62,058 nt of DNA from a virus. Below the pieces are notes generated by a model. The model searched no databases and was not told where the DNA came from. It worked only from the letters and a program-made list of their open reading frames with translations. A program made the position numbers and the translations under genes. The stretch covers positions 1 through 62,058 of the IMG/VR virus record IMGVR_UViG_3300046492_000606. The stretch is one strand, 5' to 3'. Below are positions 24,889-31,926 of this stretch, piece after piece; the first letter of the stretch is position 1, and every line of letters begins with the position of its first letter.

Positions 24889-26169
24889 TTAAACCTCGCC
24901 TATGGTTGTTTCTTGAATGGCCTTGCAGGCCTTATGTTCTGTGGCTTGCAGCGGATTACCGAAATCTTCAAATCTAACGCCGGTCAATCCGTGAATCGCT
25001 GCAAACCCTTTCTGATCTAGATGCGCGTGCCACCGCTCGAGGGCATCACGCTTGCGACTCATCACGTCGGACTGGATGTACACCTTCACGTTGTGGCCCA
25101 TCGCGTGGTTGATCAGCAGCTCGCCGATCAGATGGTCAACGCCGAGATCTGCCCAACCGGTACGGGCCACCTTGCGCAGGTCATGGCTTGTCCACTCGCC
25201 CTGCCCTAGCCGACGGAACACAGCACAGCCTTGAGCCTCACCCAGCGCCTTGCCGTTGCGAGCCGGGAACAGGAACTGGCCGTCATAGCCTCGACCTTGC
25301 TGACCTTCTCTGTACCGAACCAGCAGCGTGCAGACCTGCTCTGTCAGGGGCAGGTGATGCTCGACACCGGTCTTGGTGTTCTCGGCAGGAATGAACCACT
25401 CACGTTCGGCCAGGCTGATGTGCGACCAACGCGACATCCGGGTTTCGCCGATGCGCGTGCCGTGGCAGAGCATCATCAGCGCGAGCATCGAATCCAGCGG
25501 CGCACTGGCCATGACCTCGGCCAGTTGATCCAGCAGCCCTTCCAATTGAACGCCGCGCAGACGGGACGGTTTGATGCCCACCTTCGCCTTGGAGAAGTCG
25601 TTGAACCTGATCGCCGCCATTGGGTTGGCCGTGATCAAGCCCAACTTGGTCGCCTGACGGAATGCCAAGGCCAGCAACTGGAACACCGAACGCACGTAGT
25701 CGATGGAAATCGTTTCCTGCAATGGCCACATCAGCAGGTTGTCGAGCGCGGCCTTGTCCAGGCTGATCAGCGCCAGATCACCAAGTCGCGGCTTCAGGTG
25801 ACACTTGATCATCGAGGCGCCGGTGTTCTTGCGCTTGGTCGAGAGGTTGCGGTCGCGCGACATGCGATCGGCGAACCAGTCGAGCAGCTCGCCCACGGTG
25901 TTCCACTTGGATAGGCTCGCCCCTTCGCCAGCGGCCAGACGCAGTCGAATCGACGGAAGCGCCGCGACCAACTGCTTGTGCGTCAGCTCGGGGAAGGTGC
26001 CGATCTGGTTCCACTCGCCTTTCAACACCAGGTACCACGAGCCACCGGTGCGGGCCTTGTTGAAGCGCAGGTAAAGGCCTTTGTTTTCGAGGTCGCGCAC
26101 ATCTTGGACGGTGCCGACTGCCTGACGTTTGAGCTCGGCTTCGGTGATCTTCACCGCGGCAGTCGTCAT
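24889..26169 (-). CDS. Second tyrosine recombinase in the replication module
   Basis: The product of about 426 residues has a DUF4102-like N-terminal arm domain (KGLYLRFNKARTGGSWYLVL), a core-binding domain, and a catalytic domain. The catalytic residues are visible in GTRIGETRMSRW (Arg), SHDLRKVART (His-x-x-Arg), INHAMGH (His) and VYIQSD (Tyr). It is therefore probably active. It is not at a prophage end but in the minus-strand early operon, after VRR-NUC. The start overlaps the VRR-NUC stop as ATGA. It may resolve replication products or act as an alternative integrase. Confidence 0.85.
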   Translation of the reverse strand: MTTAAVKITEAELKRQAVGTVQDVRDLENKGLYLRFNKARTGGSWYLVLKGEWNQIGTFPELTHKQLVAALPSIRLRLAAGEGASLSKWNTVGELLDWFADRMSRDRNLSTKRKNTGASMIKCHLKPRLGDLALISLDKAALDNLLMWPLQETISIDYVRSVFQLLALAFRQATKLGLITANPMAAIRFNDFSKAKVGIKPSRLRGVQLEGLLDQLAEVMASAPLDSMLALMMLCHGTRIGETRMSRWSHISLAEREWFIPAENTKTGVEHHLPLTEQVCTLLVRYREGQQGRGYDGQFLFPARNGKALGEAQGCAVFRRLGQGEWTSHDLRKVARTGWADLGVDHLIGELLINHAMGHNVKVYIQSDVMSRKRDALERWHAHLDQKGFAAIHGLTGVRFEDFGNPLQATEHKACKAIQETTIGEV

Positions 26170-26597
26170 GCAGCCACCACAGTAGGCGCGAGCCGCAGGT
26201 AGGCGCGGATCTGCTCCATCGCGTCGAAGTGTCCACGGCAAACGATCGCCAGATATCCCTGGTCGTTTAGTTTGCGCAGGCGTTCTTGTTGGTTTGCCGA
26301 TACCGCTGCGTCGTTCGGCGGCGTCGCCTTGAATTCGATGTACAGGCCGAAGTACCCGCCGCGGGCCATGCTCAACACCAGATCAGGAATGCCGGCCTTC
26401 ACGCCTTGAGCTTTGAGCTTGGCTGCGACCGCCTTGACCCGGTGCCCGCCGTTCGGGACGTGGTAGATCAGGTCAAACACCGCTGGGGAGCACAGTTCAA
26501 GCTCACGCATCAGCGCGGCCTGCTCGAGTCCTTCACGATCGACCGGCTTGGCCCGCCCGGTTCTCGGCTTGAACAGTTTCGGAATGATCGGCTTCAT
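26166..26597 (-). CDS. VRR-NUC domain nuclease
   Basis: The 143-residue protein carries the PD-(D/E)xK core of VRR-NUC proteins. GIPDLVLSMARGG is followed by LYIEFKA and then NQQERLRKL, with the conserved Asp, Glu, Lys and Gln. Such phage enzymes process DNA structures during replication or recombination. It lies between microprotein genes and the recombinase, overlapping both. Confidence 0.85.
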   Translation of the reverse strand: MKPIIPKLFKPRTGRAKPVDREGLEQAALMRELELCSPAVFDLIYHVPNGGHRVKAVAAKLKAQGVKAGIPDLVLSMARGGYFGLYIEFKATPPNDAAVSANQQERLRKLNDQGYLAIVCRGHFDAMEQIRAYLRLAPTVVAA

Positions 26598-26707
26598 CTG
26601 CGATCACCCCGTGCTTTTCGCTGTGCACGATGAACCAGGCCACATATCTCTCGGAGCACCCAGCACCCAAGCACCAACAGGATGAGATAGGTCATCGGGT
26701 CTATCAT
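26594..26707 (-). CDS. 37-residue single-TM microprotein
   Basis: ATG 26707 is preceded by AAGGGGG. The frame encodes MIDPMTY, a hydrophobic stretch of about 14 residues and a basic tail (RAQRKARGDRR). Its stop overlaps the VRR-NUC start as ATGA, and its start overlaps the previous microgene in the same way. These overlaps favour real, coupled translation. Function unknown. Confidence 0.5.
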   Translation of the reverse strand: MIDPMTYLILLVLGCWVLREICGLVHRAQRKARGDRR

Positions 26708-26787
26708 GCGGCCCCCTTCACGGTGAGTATTCCAGCACAGAATCGGCAGTTTTCTATCTTGGCGACAGCCAAACGGCGATTAGCCAT
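26704..26787 (-). CDS. 27-residue microprotein with a CxxC pair
   Basis: ATG 26787 has GGAG six bases upstream and lies inside the last codons of the P-like gene. The product contains ENCRFCAG, a C-x2-C pair that could bind zinc. Its stop overlaps the next microgene start as ATGA. It is one of a chain of overlapping tiny genes. Function unknown. Confidence 0.45.
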   Translation of the reverse strand: MANRRLAVAKIENCRFCAGILTVKGAA

Positions 26788-27463
26788 GCGAAACTCCAAG
26801 CGTGCTGCGCAGTTTTGCCAACGCATCCTTTCCGACTTCGGGCGTTACCTTCGCCGCAGTACGAACTGGTAACGCCTTCGGCATTGCCTGCAGCGGTAGC
26901 CCTGCCAGTAAGCGGCGAATGGTGATCGTGTAGTTGCGCTCAAACAGCTTCAGGCTGAGCGCGGTGTCGAGCTTGTTAAGGCTTTCAAAACCGCACTCTT
27001 TGGCCGTATGCCATACCGCGTCATGCGACCACTGCCCCTGCCCGGCCATGCTCGGGTGAGCGTTACGACAGGCTTCCCGGTGTGCGGTGGCGAGTGGCGG
27101 CAGGCCAAGCATTTCGGGAGTTGGTTTGCACCATTCGGTGAACTGTCCCGGACTCGGGATGAAGTCGCCGGGCTGCTTGCGTACCTGCGCCATCCCGAAA
27201 TCGATCTGCCCCTGTGTGCTGATTCCTTCCTCGAGGAATGCCTGGTACCACTGCCGCTTCGACGCCTGATAGGTTTCCTTGTCTGGCCACGCTTGGCGCC
27301 AAGCCGAACGGATGGATCGAAGCTCCCCGAACAGGTTGTTGATGGCCGACACCAAAGTGCTGCTGGCGTCGCTGACCACAGGTGACGCATCCTCGGCGGC
27401 GATGAATTCGCCTGACTGAGCTTTTTCCCACAAGCCGTTGGCAACCACGGAAACGGCCTTCAT
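26780..27463 (-). CDS. Replication protein P-like (helicase loader)
   Basis: The 227-residue protein contains INNLFGELRSIRSAWRQAWP and FIPSPGQFTEWCKP, features of the lambda-P-like family that recruits DnaB helicase to the phage origin. ATG 27463 is chosen because it overlaps the stop of the O-like gene (ATGA). The O-P order is that of lambda. Confidence 0.75.
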   Translation of the reverse strand: MKAVSVVANGLWEKAQSGEFIAAEDASPVVSDASSTLVSAINNLFGELRSIRSAWRQAWPDKETYQASKRQWYQAFLEEGISTQGQIDFGMAQVRKQPGDFIPSPGQFTEWCKPTPEMLGLPPLATAHREACRNAHPSMAGQGQWSHDAVWHTAKECGFESLNKLDTALSLKLFERNYTITIRRLLAGLPLQAMPKALPVRTAAKVTPEVGKDALAKLRSTLGVSHG

Positions 27464-28209
27464 GGTTTCACCCCGTTCTGCCATCCAGTGTCGTTGTCGT
27501 CGAAATCAGTAACGGGCGCATTCTTCGGCTTGAATTGAGCGACGTTGGTTGCCGCTGAGCGTGCCTTGTCGTTGCACACCCACTTGACCAGCATCTGCAC
27601 CCATTCAGCCTGAGTGTTCACTTGACCGCGGGGTTCGTAGTAAGCGGTGAACGCGCGGCGCACTTCATCGGTGAACATGGTGAGTGCCACGCCAGAATGG
27701 GTGGCATAGGTCTTCAGCAACTTGGCGTCAGGTTGCCAGTCGAGGGTCATTTCGCTTGGCATGCGAGGGTCTACGGGCTCATGCGCAGAGAGAGGGTCTT
27801 TATTCTTCTCTTTCTCTTCTTTAGGTAACGCACCGCTAACGTTCGCAGCGTTACTTTTACCGTTACTTGCTTTGTGATTGGCCACCCGCTTTGCCGTGAG
27901 AAGCCTGTTTTTAGCGGTCTTGCCGTTATGGCGCTCGAAGTGAGGAAGACTGATTACCCCGCCCTCCTCAATCATCCATGCGACAGACTTCATGTATTCA
28001 CAGAAACCGCTAACGCCAACCAAGCGGTCGAGTAACTTTTTGCTAACGCTCGGAGCGTTACCGTTCTCAGTTTGTTGATCGAACCAACCCCACACACGCA
28101 TCAACTTGCCGACAACCGCATCCGGGTCGATGTCAGCCAAGTCTGCGATCTGGCAGACCTCAGGCTTGTCCAGGGTGGTGAGTTCAAATTTGATCCAATC
28201 GCCGGCCAT
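27460..28209 (-). CDS. Replication initiator O-like protein
   Basis: The 249-residue protein has an N-terminal winged-helix-like region (KLMRVWGWFDQQTENG), a Lys/Asn-rich linker around residues 105-140, and a C-terminal DnaT/O-like part with WVQMLVKWVCNDKA. The linker-coding DNA holds repeats that could be the phage origin, as in lambda O. It is followed by P with a four-base overlap and preceded by Rha. Confidence 0.75.
   Translation of the reverse strand: MAGDWIKFELTTLDKPEVCQIADLADIDPDAVVGKLMRVWGWFDQQTENGNAPSVSKKLLDRLVGVSGFCEYMKSVAWMIEEGGVISLPHFERHNGKTAKNRLLTAKRVANHKASNGKSNAANVSGALPKEEKEKNKDPLSAHEPVDPRMPSEMTLDWQPDAKLLKTYATHSGVALTMFTDEVRRAFTAYYEPRGQVNTQAEWVQMLVKWVCNDKARSAATNVAQFKPKNAPVTDFDDNDTGWQNGVKP
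27824..28061. repeat. Iteron-like inverted repeats in the O-like gene (candidate origin)
   Basis: Two near-identical 20-bp elements, GCTAACGTTCGCAGCGTTAC (27835-27854) and GCTAACGCTCGGAGCGTTAC (28042-28061), are imperfect palindromes with CTAACG and CGTTA arms. Further single arms occur at 27824-27830, 27860-27866 and 28009-28015. Lambda-like phages carry initiator-binding iterons within the O gene, so this is a good candidate for ori. Confidence 0.55.
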
Positions 28210-28913
28210 TACGCGGCCTCCTGCATAAGTTCTGCGAGTCGTGTAAGGCCTTTCGGCGTGATCATGGGGTCGAAAGCCGCGCGCTCAATCCCGGTCTCAG
28301 GGTCTGGCTTCAATGCCGTGACTTTGTGGGTCATATGGCCTGAGCTGATTCGAGGCTGATAGGCGACCCAGCGCTTGCCGCCGTGTCGCCGGAAGATCCA
28401 GCGATGCTGTTCAAGCCAGCTGAAGAGCCGAGATGGCGCAACACCCAATTGCTTCGCCGCGTCTGTAATGCAGATAGCGCCGCCAGCAGCTGCTAGACGT
28501 TTGATGGCCGCCACCTTCGGAGCCTGGTCAGTGATAACCCGCTGCAGCTCGCCATTTTTATCAGCCAGATCAGCAGCAAGACGCAGGGCTTCAGGTAGGG
28601 ATTGTGGAATCGAGACAACCTGTCGCGACACGTTTTCTAGTTCGCTCAAACGTGTCACGACACGATGGCGGAGCGGGATGCTATAGCCAGTCAGCAGCGT
28701 TTCAGTCAGGACTCGATCAAGGTGGAATTCGGAGGTGTAATCCCGGCCATCCTTTACCTCGTGGAGATGGCGCAGATCTGCGCCATCATTGACCAAGGCT
28801 TTGCGCATCACGCGGATATCACGAATGATATCCTTGTGTTGCTTGCCGGTGAGTTCGGCAATCTCTCGACTCGACATAGTGATCGTGTTGCTTGGAGCGA
28901 CGATCGTGTTCAT
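28209..28913 (-). CDS. Rha family regulator with C-terminal KilAC-like domain
   Basis: The 234-residue protein starts with a Rha domain (MSSREIAELTGKQHKDIIRD and SEFHLDRVLTETLLTGYS, residues 13-100). It ends with a KilAC/ANT domain containing CITDAAKQLGVAPSRLFSWL. Such proteins act as phage antirepressors or host-range regulators. The stop and the O-like start overlap as TAATG. It is the third gene of the leftward early operon. Confidence 0.88.
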   Translation of the reverse strand: MNTIVAPSNTITMSSREIAELTGKQHKDIIRDIRVMRKALVNDGADLRHLHEVKDGRDYTSEFHLDRVLTETLLTGYSIPLRHRVVTRLSELENVSRQVVSIPQSLPEALRLAADLADKNGELQRVITDQAPKVAAIKRLAAAGGAICITDAAKQLGVAPSRLFSWLEQHRWIFRRHGGKRWVAYQPRISSGHMTHKVTALKPDPETGIERAAFDPMITPKGLTRLAELMQEAA

Positions 28914-28948
28914 AATGGCCCCACTGTGTTTTACAAGTTGTTGAAGAA

Positions 28949-28972
28949 GCCGCCCTGCCAGGCGGTTTTTTT
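28949..28972 (+). terminator. Plus-strand terminator facing the leftward operon
   Basis: CCGCC-CTGCCA-GGCGG is followed by seven T on the plus strand, between the CII-like and Rha genes, which are both on the minus strand. No plus-strand gene lies upstream. It could stop antisense transcripts entering the immunity region. Confidence 0.6.
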
Positions 28973-28983
28973 ATGCCTACGAT

Positions 28984-29406
28984 TCAGGCGACCTTCACCG
29001 ACGCCTTCAGCTGCGCCAGCGCCTCTTCGGCGTGAGCTATCTCTTTCAGGATCCGAGCGCGCTCTACCTGGTCTACTCGCCCGTCAGCCATTGCGGTGTG
29101 GGTTTCGACGGTTACTTCTGCGAACTCGAGAGTGGCGCGGCCGAGCGCTTCGTGGATGGCGAGCGGAGCCGGCTGCTCCTTCAACACGATCGAATAACCA
29201 AACTCACCGGCCAAGGCCGCGAGTGGGCGCATGTCCTTGCTGTGCAGTAGCAGCGCGTATAGGTGCTTCACGTTGAACCAGGCGCCGTCGTAATTCGCGT
29301 TGGCCCGTTGGAGCAGGCTTACTGGCGGCATGCTCATCAACGTGGCGAGTTCCTTAGTGTTGGCTTCGTCAACCACGGTGTCGCAGGCCTTCAGAAATTC
29401 GTGCAT
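28984..29406 (-). CDS. CII-like regulator (Phage_CP76 family)
   Basis: From ATG 29406 the 140-residue product has a helix-turn-helix-like region, ATLMSMPPVSLLQRANANYD. LYALLLHSKDMRPLAALAGE follows, as in P2-type CII/CP76 regulators. GAGG lies eight bases upstream. Being second in the leftward operon after Cro, it is likely to steer the lysis-lysogeny decision by activating a lysogenic promoter. Confidence 0.75.
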   Translation of the reverse strand: MHEFLKACDTVVDEANTKELATLMSMPPVSLLQRANANYDGAWFNVKHLYALLLHSKDMRPLAALAGEFGYSIVLKEQPAPLAIHEALGRATLEFAEVTVETHTAMADGRVDQVERARILKEIAHAEEALAQLKASVKVA

Positions 29407-29478
29407 CCGTAAAACCTCGATTTTGTTTATGTGGCTGCGTGCCATCAGGCATTGCAAAATGTTTCTCAGGGCGATCAA

Positions 29479-29715
29479 TCAAGCGGCGCCACGGAGAACC
29501 TTGTGGGCAAGATCAACGAGATCTGGACGTAACCCAGCAATGGTGATTTCACCGTTAGAGGCGTCTTGAAGGCGCTCGGCAAGTTCGGCTGAAGCCTTTC
29601 GATGACCGCCGGCAAGCTGCCAAAGGTGTCCGACGGAAGTCTTGGCAATTTCCGCCACAGCCTGGCGTCGCTCGGTCGTCGCGTTGGCGAGCCAATCGCG
29701 CAAGTGGTCATTCAT
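29479..29715 (-). CDS. Cro-like repressor (YdaS-type helix-turn-helix)
   Basis: The 78-residue protein contains ERRQAVAEIAKTSVGHLWQL and then GGHRKASAELAERLQDA, a short helix-turn-helix of the Cro/YdaS kind. It is divergent from cI and the first gene of the leftward transcript. AGGAGAATCCTT precedes ATG 29715. The operators at 29742-29807 separate it from cI. Confidence 0.85.
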   Translation of the reverse strand: MNDHLRDWLANATTERRQAVAEIAKTSVGHLWQLAGGHRKASAELAERLQDASNGEITIAGLRPDLVDLAHKVLRGAA

Positions 29716-29739
29716 AAGGATTCTCCTAAACGTAGGAGA

Positions 29740-29768
29740 AATTTAGCTTAGGGCTAATATGAGAGCAA
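29740..29768 (-). promoter_or_regulatory. Leftward early promoter (Cro operon)
   Basis: On the minus strand TTGCTC (29768-29763) and TAAATT (29745-29740) are separated by exactly 17 bases. The operator TTTAGC-N5-GCTAAT overlaps the -10 element, so repressor binding should exclude polymerase. The rightward early promoter at 31198-31226 has the same design and the same -10 sequence. Confidence 0.7.
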
Positions 29769-29807
29769 GGAATATTTAGCTATGGGCACATTTAGCATTG
29801 AGCTAAA
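29742..29807. promoter_or_regulatory. CI/Cro operator cluster between cro and cI (three sites)
   Basis: Three 17-bp sites fit TTTAGC-N5-GCTAAA: 29742-29758, 29775-29791 (right arm degenerate) and 29791-29807 (perfect). The last two are head to tail, sharing one base. The arrangement recalls lambda OR with three sites controlling divergent cI and cro. Confidence 0.7.
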
Positions 29808-29826
29808 GAATGGCATTCTTGCTTGC

Positions 29827-30675
29827 ATGGATATCTATGCGATACGCAAGCGCCAACTCATTTCGTTGATCGGCGACCAAAAAAAAGGGGCCTGTGCCGA
29901 GCGCTGGGGGATGGCGCCTGCGCACCTCAGCCAGATTCTTTCGGACAAAACCGCCAAGAATCTCGGGGACGACGTCGCGCGTCGGATTGAAGTGGTTGAG
30001 AAGTTGCCGCGAGGATGGTTCGACGCTATACCGAGCGCGGATGACTCTGTAATTGCTGAAACAAAGACCATGGCTATTGGCCCGGCAGTGGACACGGCCT
30101 CGTCGGCGGCCGACCAGGTCAAGCAAATGCTCTCCAAGGTGAAAGGCCTTACGACTGAAGCAAGAGATCGCATTGTTGCCGCTGCTGAGGAGCCGGATGA
30201 TGAAGCGGCCCAGGCGCTCTCGGTGAATATGGCGAATCTCCGCCCGACCAACGAAGAAATCGTCATACCTCAGTACGACATTCGCGCAGCGATGGGTCAC
30301 GGCCAAGTCCCGCCTGACTATACCGAGGTCGTCCGAAACCTCGTGGTGCGGGAGGAGATCTTGCGCGAGAAAGGCATCACCTATACATCCAAAACATCCC
30401 TTGGGATGATCAACGGATGGGGTCAGAGCATGGAAGGCACCATCAATGATAAGGATTTGGTGATTGTTGATAAGGGCATAAGAGATTTCGTAGGCGATGG
30501 GATTTACGTTTTGACTTGGCACAACGAGCTTTATATCAAGCGAATCATGCGCCTCGATGATGCTCACTACCGGCTGATCTCTGACAATCCACACTATGAA
30601 AATCAGACTGCCCGAATAGAGGACGTGACCATTCACGCCAAGGTGCTGCTGATCTGGAACGCCAGAAAGGCCTGA
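29827..30675 (+). CDS. CI-type repressor (HTH plus S24 peptidase)
   Basis: The 282-residue product opens with a helix-turn-helix domain (MDIYAIRKRQLISLIG to KNLGDDVARRIEV). It ends with a LexA/CI-type peptidase domain containing GWGQSMEGTINDKDLVIVD with the catalytic Ser, and LYIKRIMRL with the Lys. It should maintain lysogeny and be inactivated through RecA. ATG 29827 is preferred to ATG 29782, because the earlier one lies inside an operator and homologues start at MDIY. No clear ribosome site precedes it, so a leaderless message, as for lambda cI from PRM, is possible. Confidence 0.88.
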   Translation: MDIYAIRKRQLISLIGDQKKGACAERWGMAPAHLSQILSDKTAKNLGDDVARRIEVVEKLPRGWFDAIPSADDSVIAETKTMAIGPAVDTASSAADQVKQMLSKVKGLTTEARDRIVAAAEEPDDEAAQALSVNMANLRPTNEEIVIPQYDIRAAMGHGQVPPDYTEVVRNLVVREEILREKGITYTSKTSLGMINGWGQSMEGTINDKDLVIVDKGIRDFVGDGIYVLTWHNELYIKRIMRLDDAHYRLISDNPHYENQTARIEDVTIHAKVLLIWNARKA

Positions 30676-30687
30676 TCACCAAAACAG

Positions 30688-30720
30688 AAAAAAGCCCGCT
30701 AAGATCGTGGGCTTTTTTTT
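30688..30720. terminator. Bidirectional terminator after cI
   Basis: AAAAAAGCCC and GGGCTTTTTTTT form a stem with A and T runs on both sides, between the convergent cI and the 106-residue gene. It can end transcripts from either direction. Confidence 0.85.
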
Positions 30721-30725
30721 GCACA

Positions 30726-31046
30726 TCAAAAAGGAGCAGCTTCTTCAACCGCATCGAACTCTTCATGTGCTTCTACTCGCGGATCTTCATCCGCGGGTGC
30801 CTCCCATCGAAGAGTTACTGATTCGTCCTCGTCGTTGAAGGTCATTTCAATCCCTTCCACTTCGGTCAGCGCGCCAATCACCTCCTCCCACTCCCTGTTC
30901 CCATCCGTGTCGAGGCGATGGATCGTCGCCCACTTGCGATCCTGCGCAATCGGGTGATTGATCATATTCGCAACCCGGATCGTCAGGCGCTCTACCCCCG
31001 TCATCGGCCTTGTCTCTTGTTGATTTTTCTTTTGCGAACTTGCCAT
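30726..31046 (-). CDS. Acidic hypothetical protein next to immunity region
   Basis: The 106-residue protein has a basic, Gln-rich start, a central RKWATIHRLDTDGNREWEEV segment and a very acidic C-terminus. AAGGAG lies seven bases before ATG 31046. It is transcribed leftward towards cI, and an operator-like site (31091-31107) lies just upstream of it, so the repressor may control it. Function unknown. Confidence 0.65.
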   Translation of the reverse strand: MASSQKKNQQETRPMTGVERLTIRVANMINHPIAQDRKWATIHRLDTDGNREWEEVIGALTEVEGIEMTFNDEDESVTLRWEAPADEDPRVEAHEEFDAVEEAAPF

Positions 31047-31090
31047 CTGCCACTCCTTAACAACTGGATGAACATACAGTGTTTGAGGAT

Positions 31091-31224
31091 ATTAGCTTGA
31101 TGCTAAGCCCGGGGTAAAGAGCGCCCGAGAATTTTGATCGACCCATTTCTAGAGCCAAAATATTTCATCCAGCGCTAAATTATTTAGCTTGAAGCTATTG
31201 ACGTATGTTTAGCTCATGGCTAAA
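31091..31224. promoter_or_regulatory. Second operator cluster at the rightward early promoter (three sites)
   Basis: Sites fitting TTTAGC-N5-GCTAAA occur at 31091-31107, 31183-31199 and 31208-31224 (perfect arms). GCTAAATTATTTAGC at 31174-31188 adds another inverted pair. They are the same sequence as the sites by cI, 1.4 kb away. One repressor therefore probably controls both arms. Confidence 0.7.
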
Positions 31225-31226
31225 TT
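31198..31226 (+). promoter_or_regulatory. Rightward early promoter
   Basis: TTGACG at 31198-31203 and TAAATT at 31221-31226 are spaced by 17 bases. The perfect operator 31208-31224 fills the spacer, so bound repressor must block polymerase. The promoter points to the small early genes from 31443. Confidence 0.75.
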
Positions 31227-31442
31227 GATCTCAACGCCACCGAACCGGCGCCAGCAGCGAAAGCCGCGCCGTTCTTTAACAAACTGAAGACGAACCCTGG
31301 TTGCGATCAGGGAACAACAACGCAACACGGCCTGCTTCCGTGCCCGGTAACTCGGCACGCAAGGTTCGCCGCTGATGGGCATCATCACTGAGCAGCCTTC
31401 TCGCGAGGGCTGCTTGGGATGACAACCGACAGGTAATCAACC
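31227..31442 (+). ncRNA. Structured 5' leader of the rightward early transcript
   Basis: No gene is apparent in these 216 bases, but the transcript would form at least three hairpins: CCCTG/CAGGG at 31295-31312, CGTGCC/GGCACG at 31339-31359 and AGCAGCC/GGCTGCT at 31391-31414. None is followed by a T-run, so they are not simple terminators. A cis-acting antitermination element or an RNA regulator are possible roles. Confidence 0.4.
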
Positions 31443-31604
31443 ATGAAGCACGAAGCAGTAATCGCCCTACTCGAGCAGCACGCGTCCATTAACGAGCAGA
31501 ACGCCGTGATCCAAGAACGCGAAGGTCGGTTCGACGAAGCCGCGAATAGCCGTAGCAACGCCGCCGATTACCGCGCGGGTGTCGAAACTCTCAAGACGGA
31601 ATAA
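31443..31604 (+). CDS. Small early protein, 53 residues
   Basis: ATG 31443 has ACAGG ten bases upstream. The product (MKHEAVIALLEQHASINEQN...) is a charged helical peptide without a known domain. It is the first gene of the rightward early operon and is followed after two bases by another small frame. Its place under the early promoter suggests a host-takeover or regulatory peptide. This is inferred from position only. Confidence 0.6.
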   Translation: MKHEAVIALLEQHASINEQNAVIQEREGRFDEAANSRSNAADYRAGVETLKTE

Positions 31605-31606
31605 CC

Positions 31607-31750
31607 ATGCTTCTGATCATCCTGATCGGCGCAGCGCTGGATCATGTGCGGCCAGAACCGCCCTGCTCTATCGCGCTGCCAACCGATCCGCAACGCACAC
31701 ACCGCGAGCGATGGCGATGTACCGCCGGGGTCGTCGCGTTCTGGCGCTGA
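31607..31750 (+). CDS. Possible small early protein, 47 residues
   Basis: ATG 31607 follows the previous stop by two bases, with GGA six bases upstream. The product starts with a short hydrophobic stretch (MLLIILIGAALDH) and ends in a basic Arg/Trp-rich part. It might be an exported or membrane-anchored peptide. Tight coupling supports translation, but homology is unknown. Confidence 0.45.
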   Translation: MLLIILIGAALDHVRPEPPCSIALPTDPQRTHRERWRCTAGVVAFWR

Positions 31751-31791
31751 TCGATCCCGCCAAAAACCGCAACTCACTGCATCGAAAAACA

Positions 31792-31826
31792 GAAAGGCCT
31801 TCCTGTCCAGTTGGGCCTTTCTTTTC
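31792..31826 (+). terminator. Early operon terminator
   Basis: GAAAGGCC and GGCCTTTC form an eight-base stem followed by TTTTC on the plus strand. It lies after the first two early genes and before the rest of the operon, where lambda-like phages place antitermination-controlled terminators. Confidence 0.65.
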
Positions 31827-31926
31827 GCCTCGCCTTTATTACGTCAGCACTCTTCCCTGCGCCCAACGGCAACCAGCAGGCGGCGCCGAGTGCTGACGAA
31901 TAAACGCAACCCTTCGAGGAATCGAC

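Noticed and set aside
29782-29826. An upstream start for the CI repressor
   Set aside because: The ATG at 29782 falls inside an operator, and the extra 15 residues are unlike the family.
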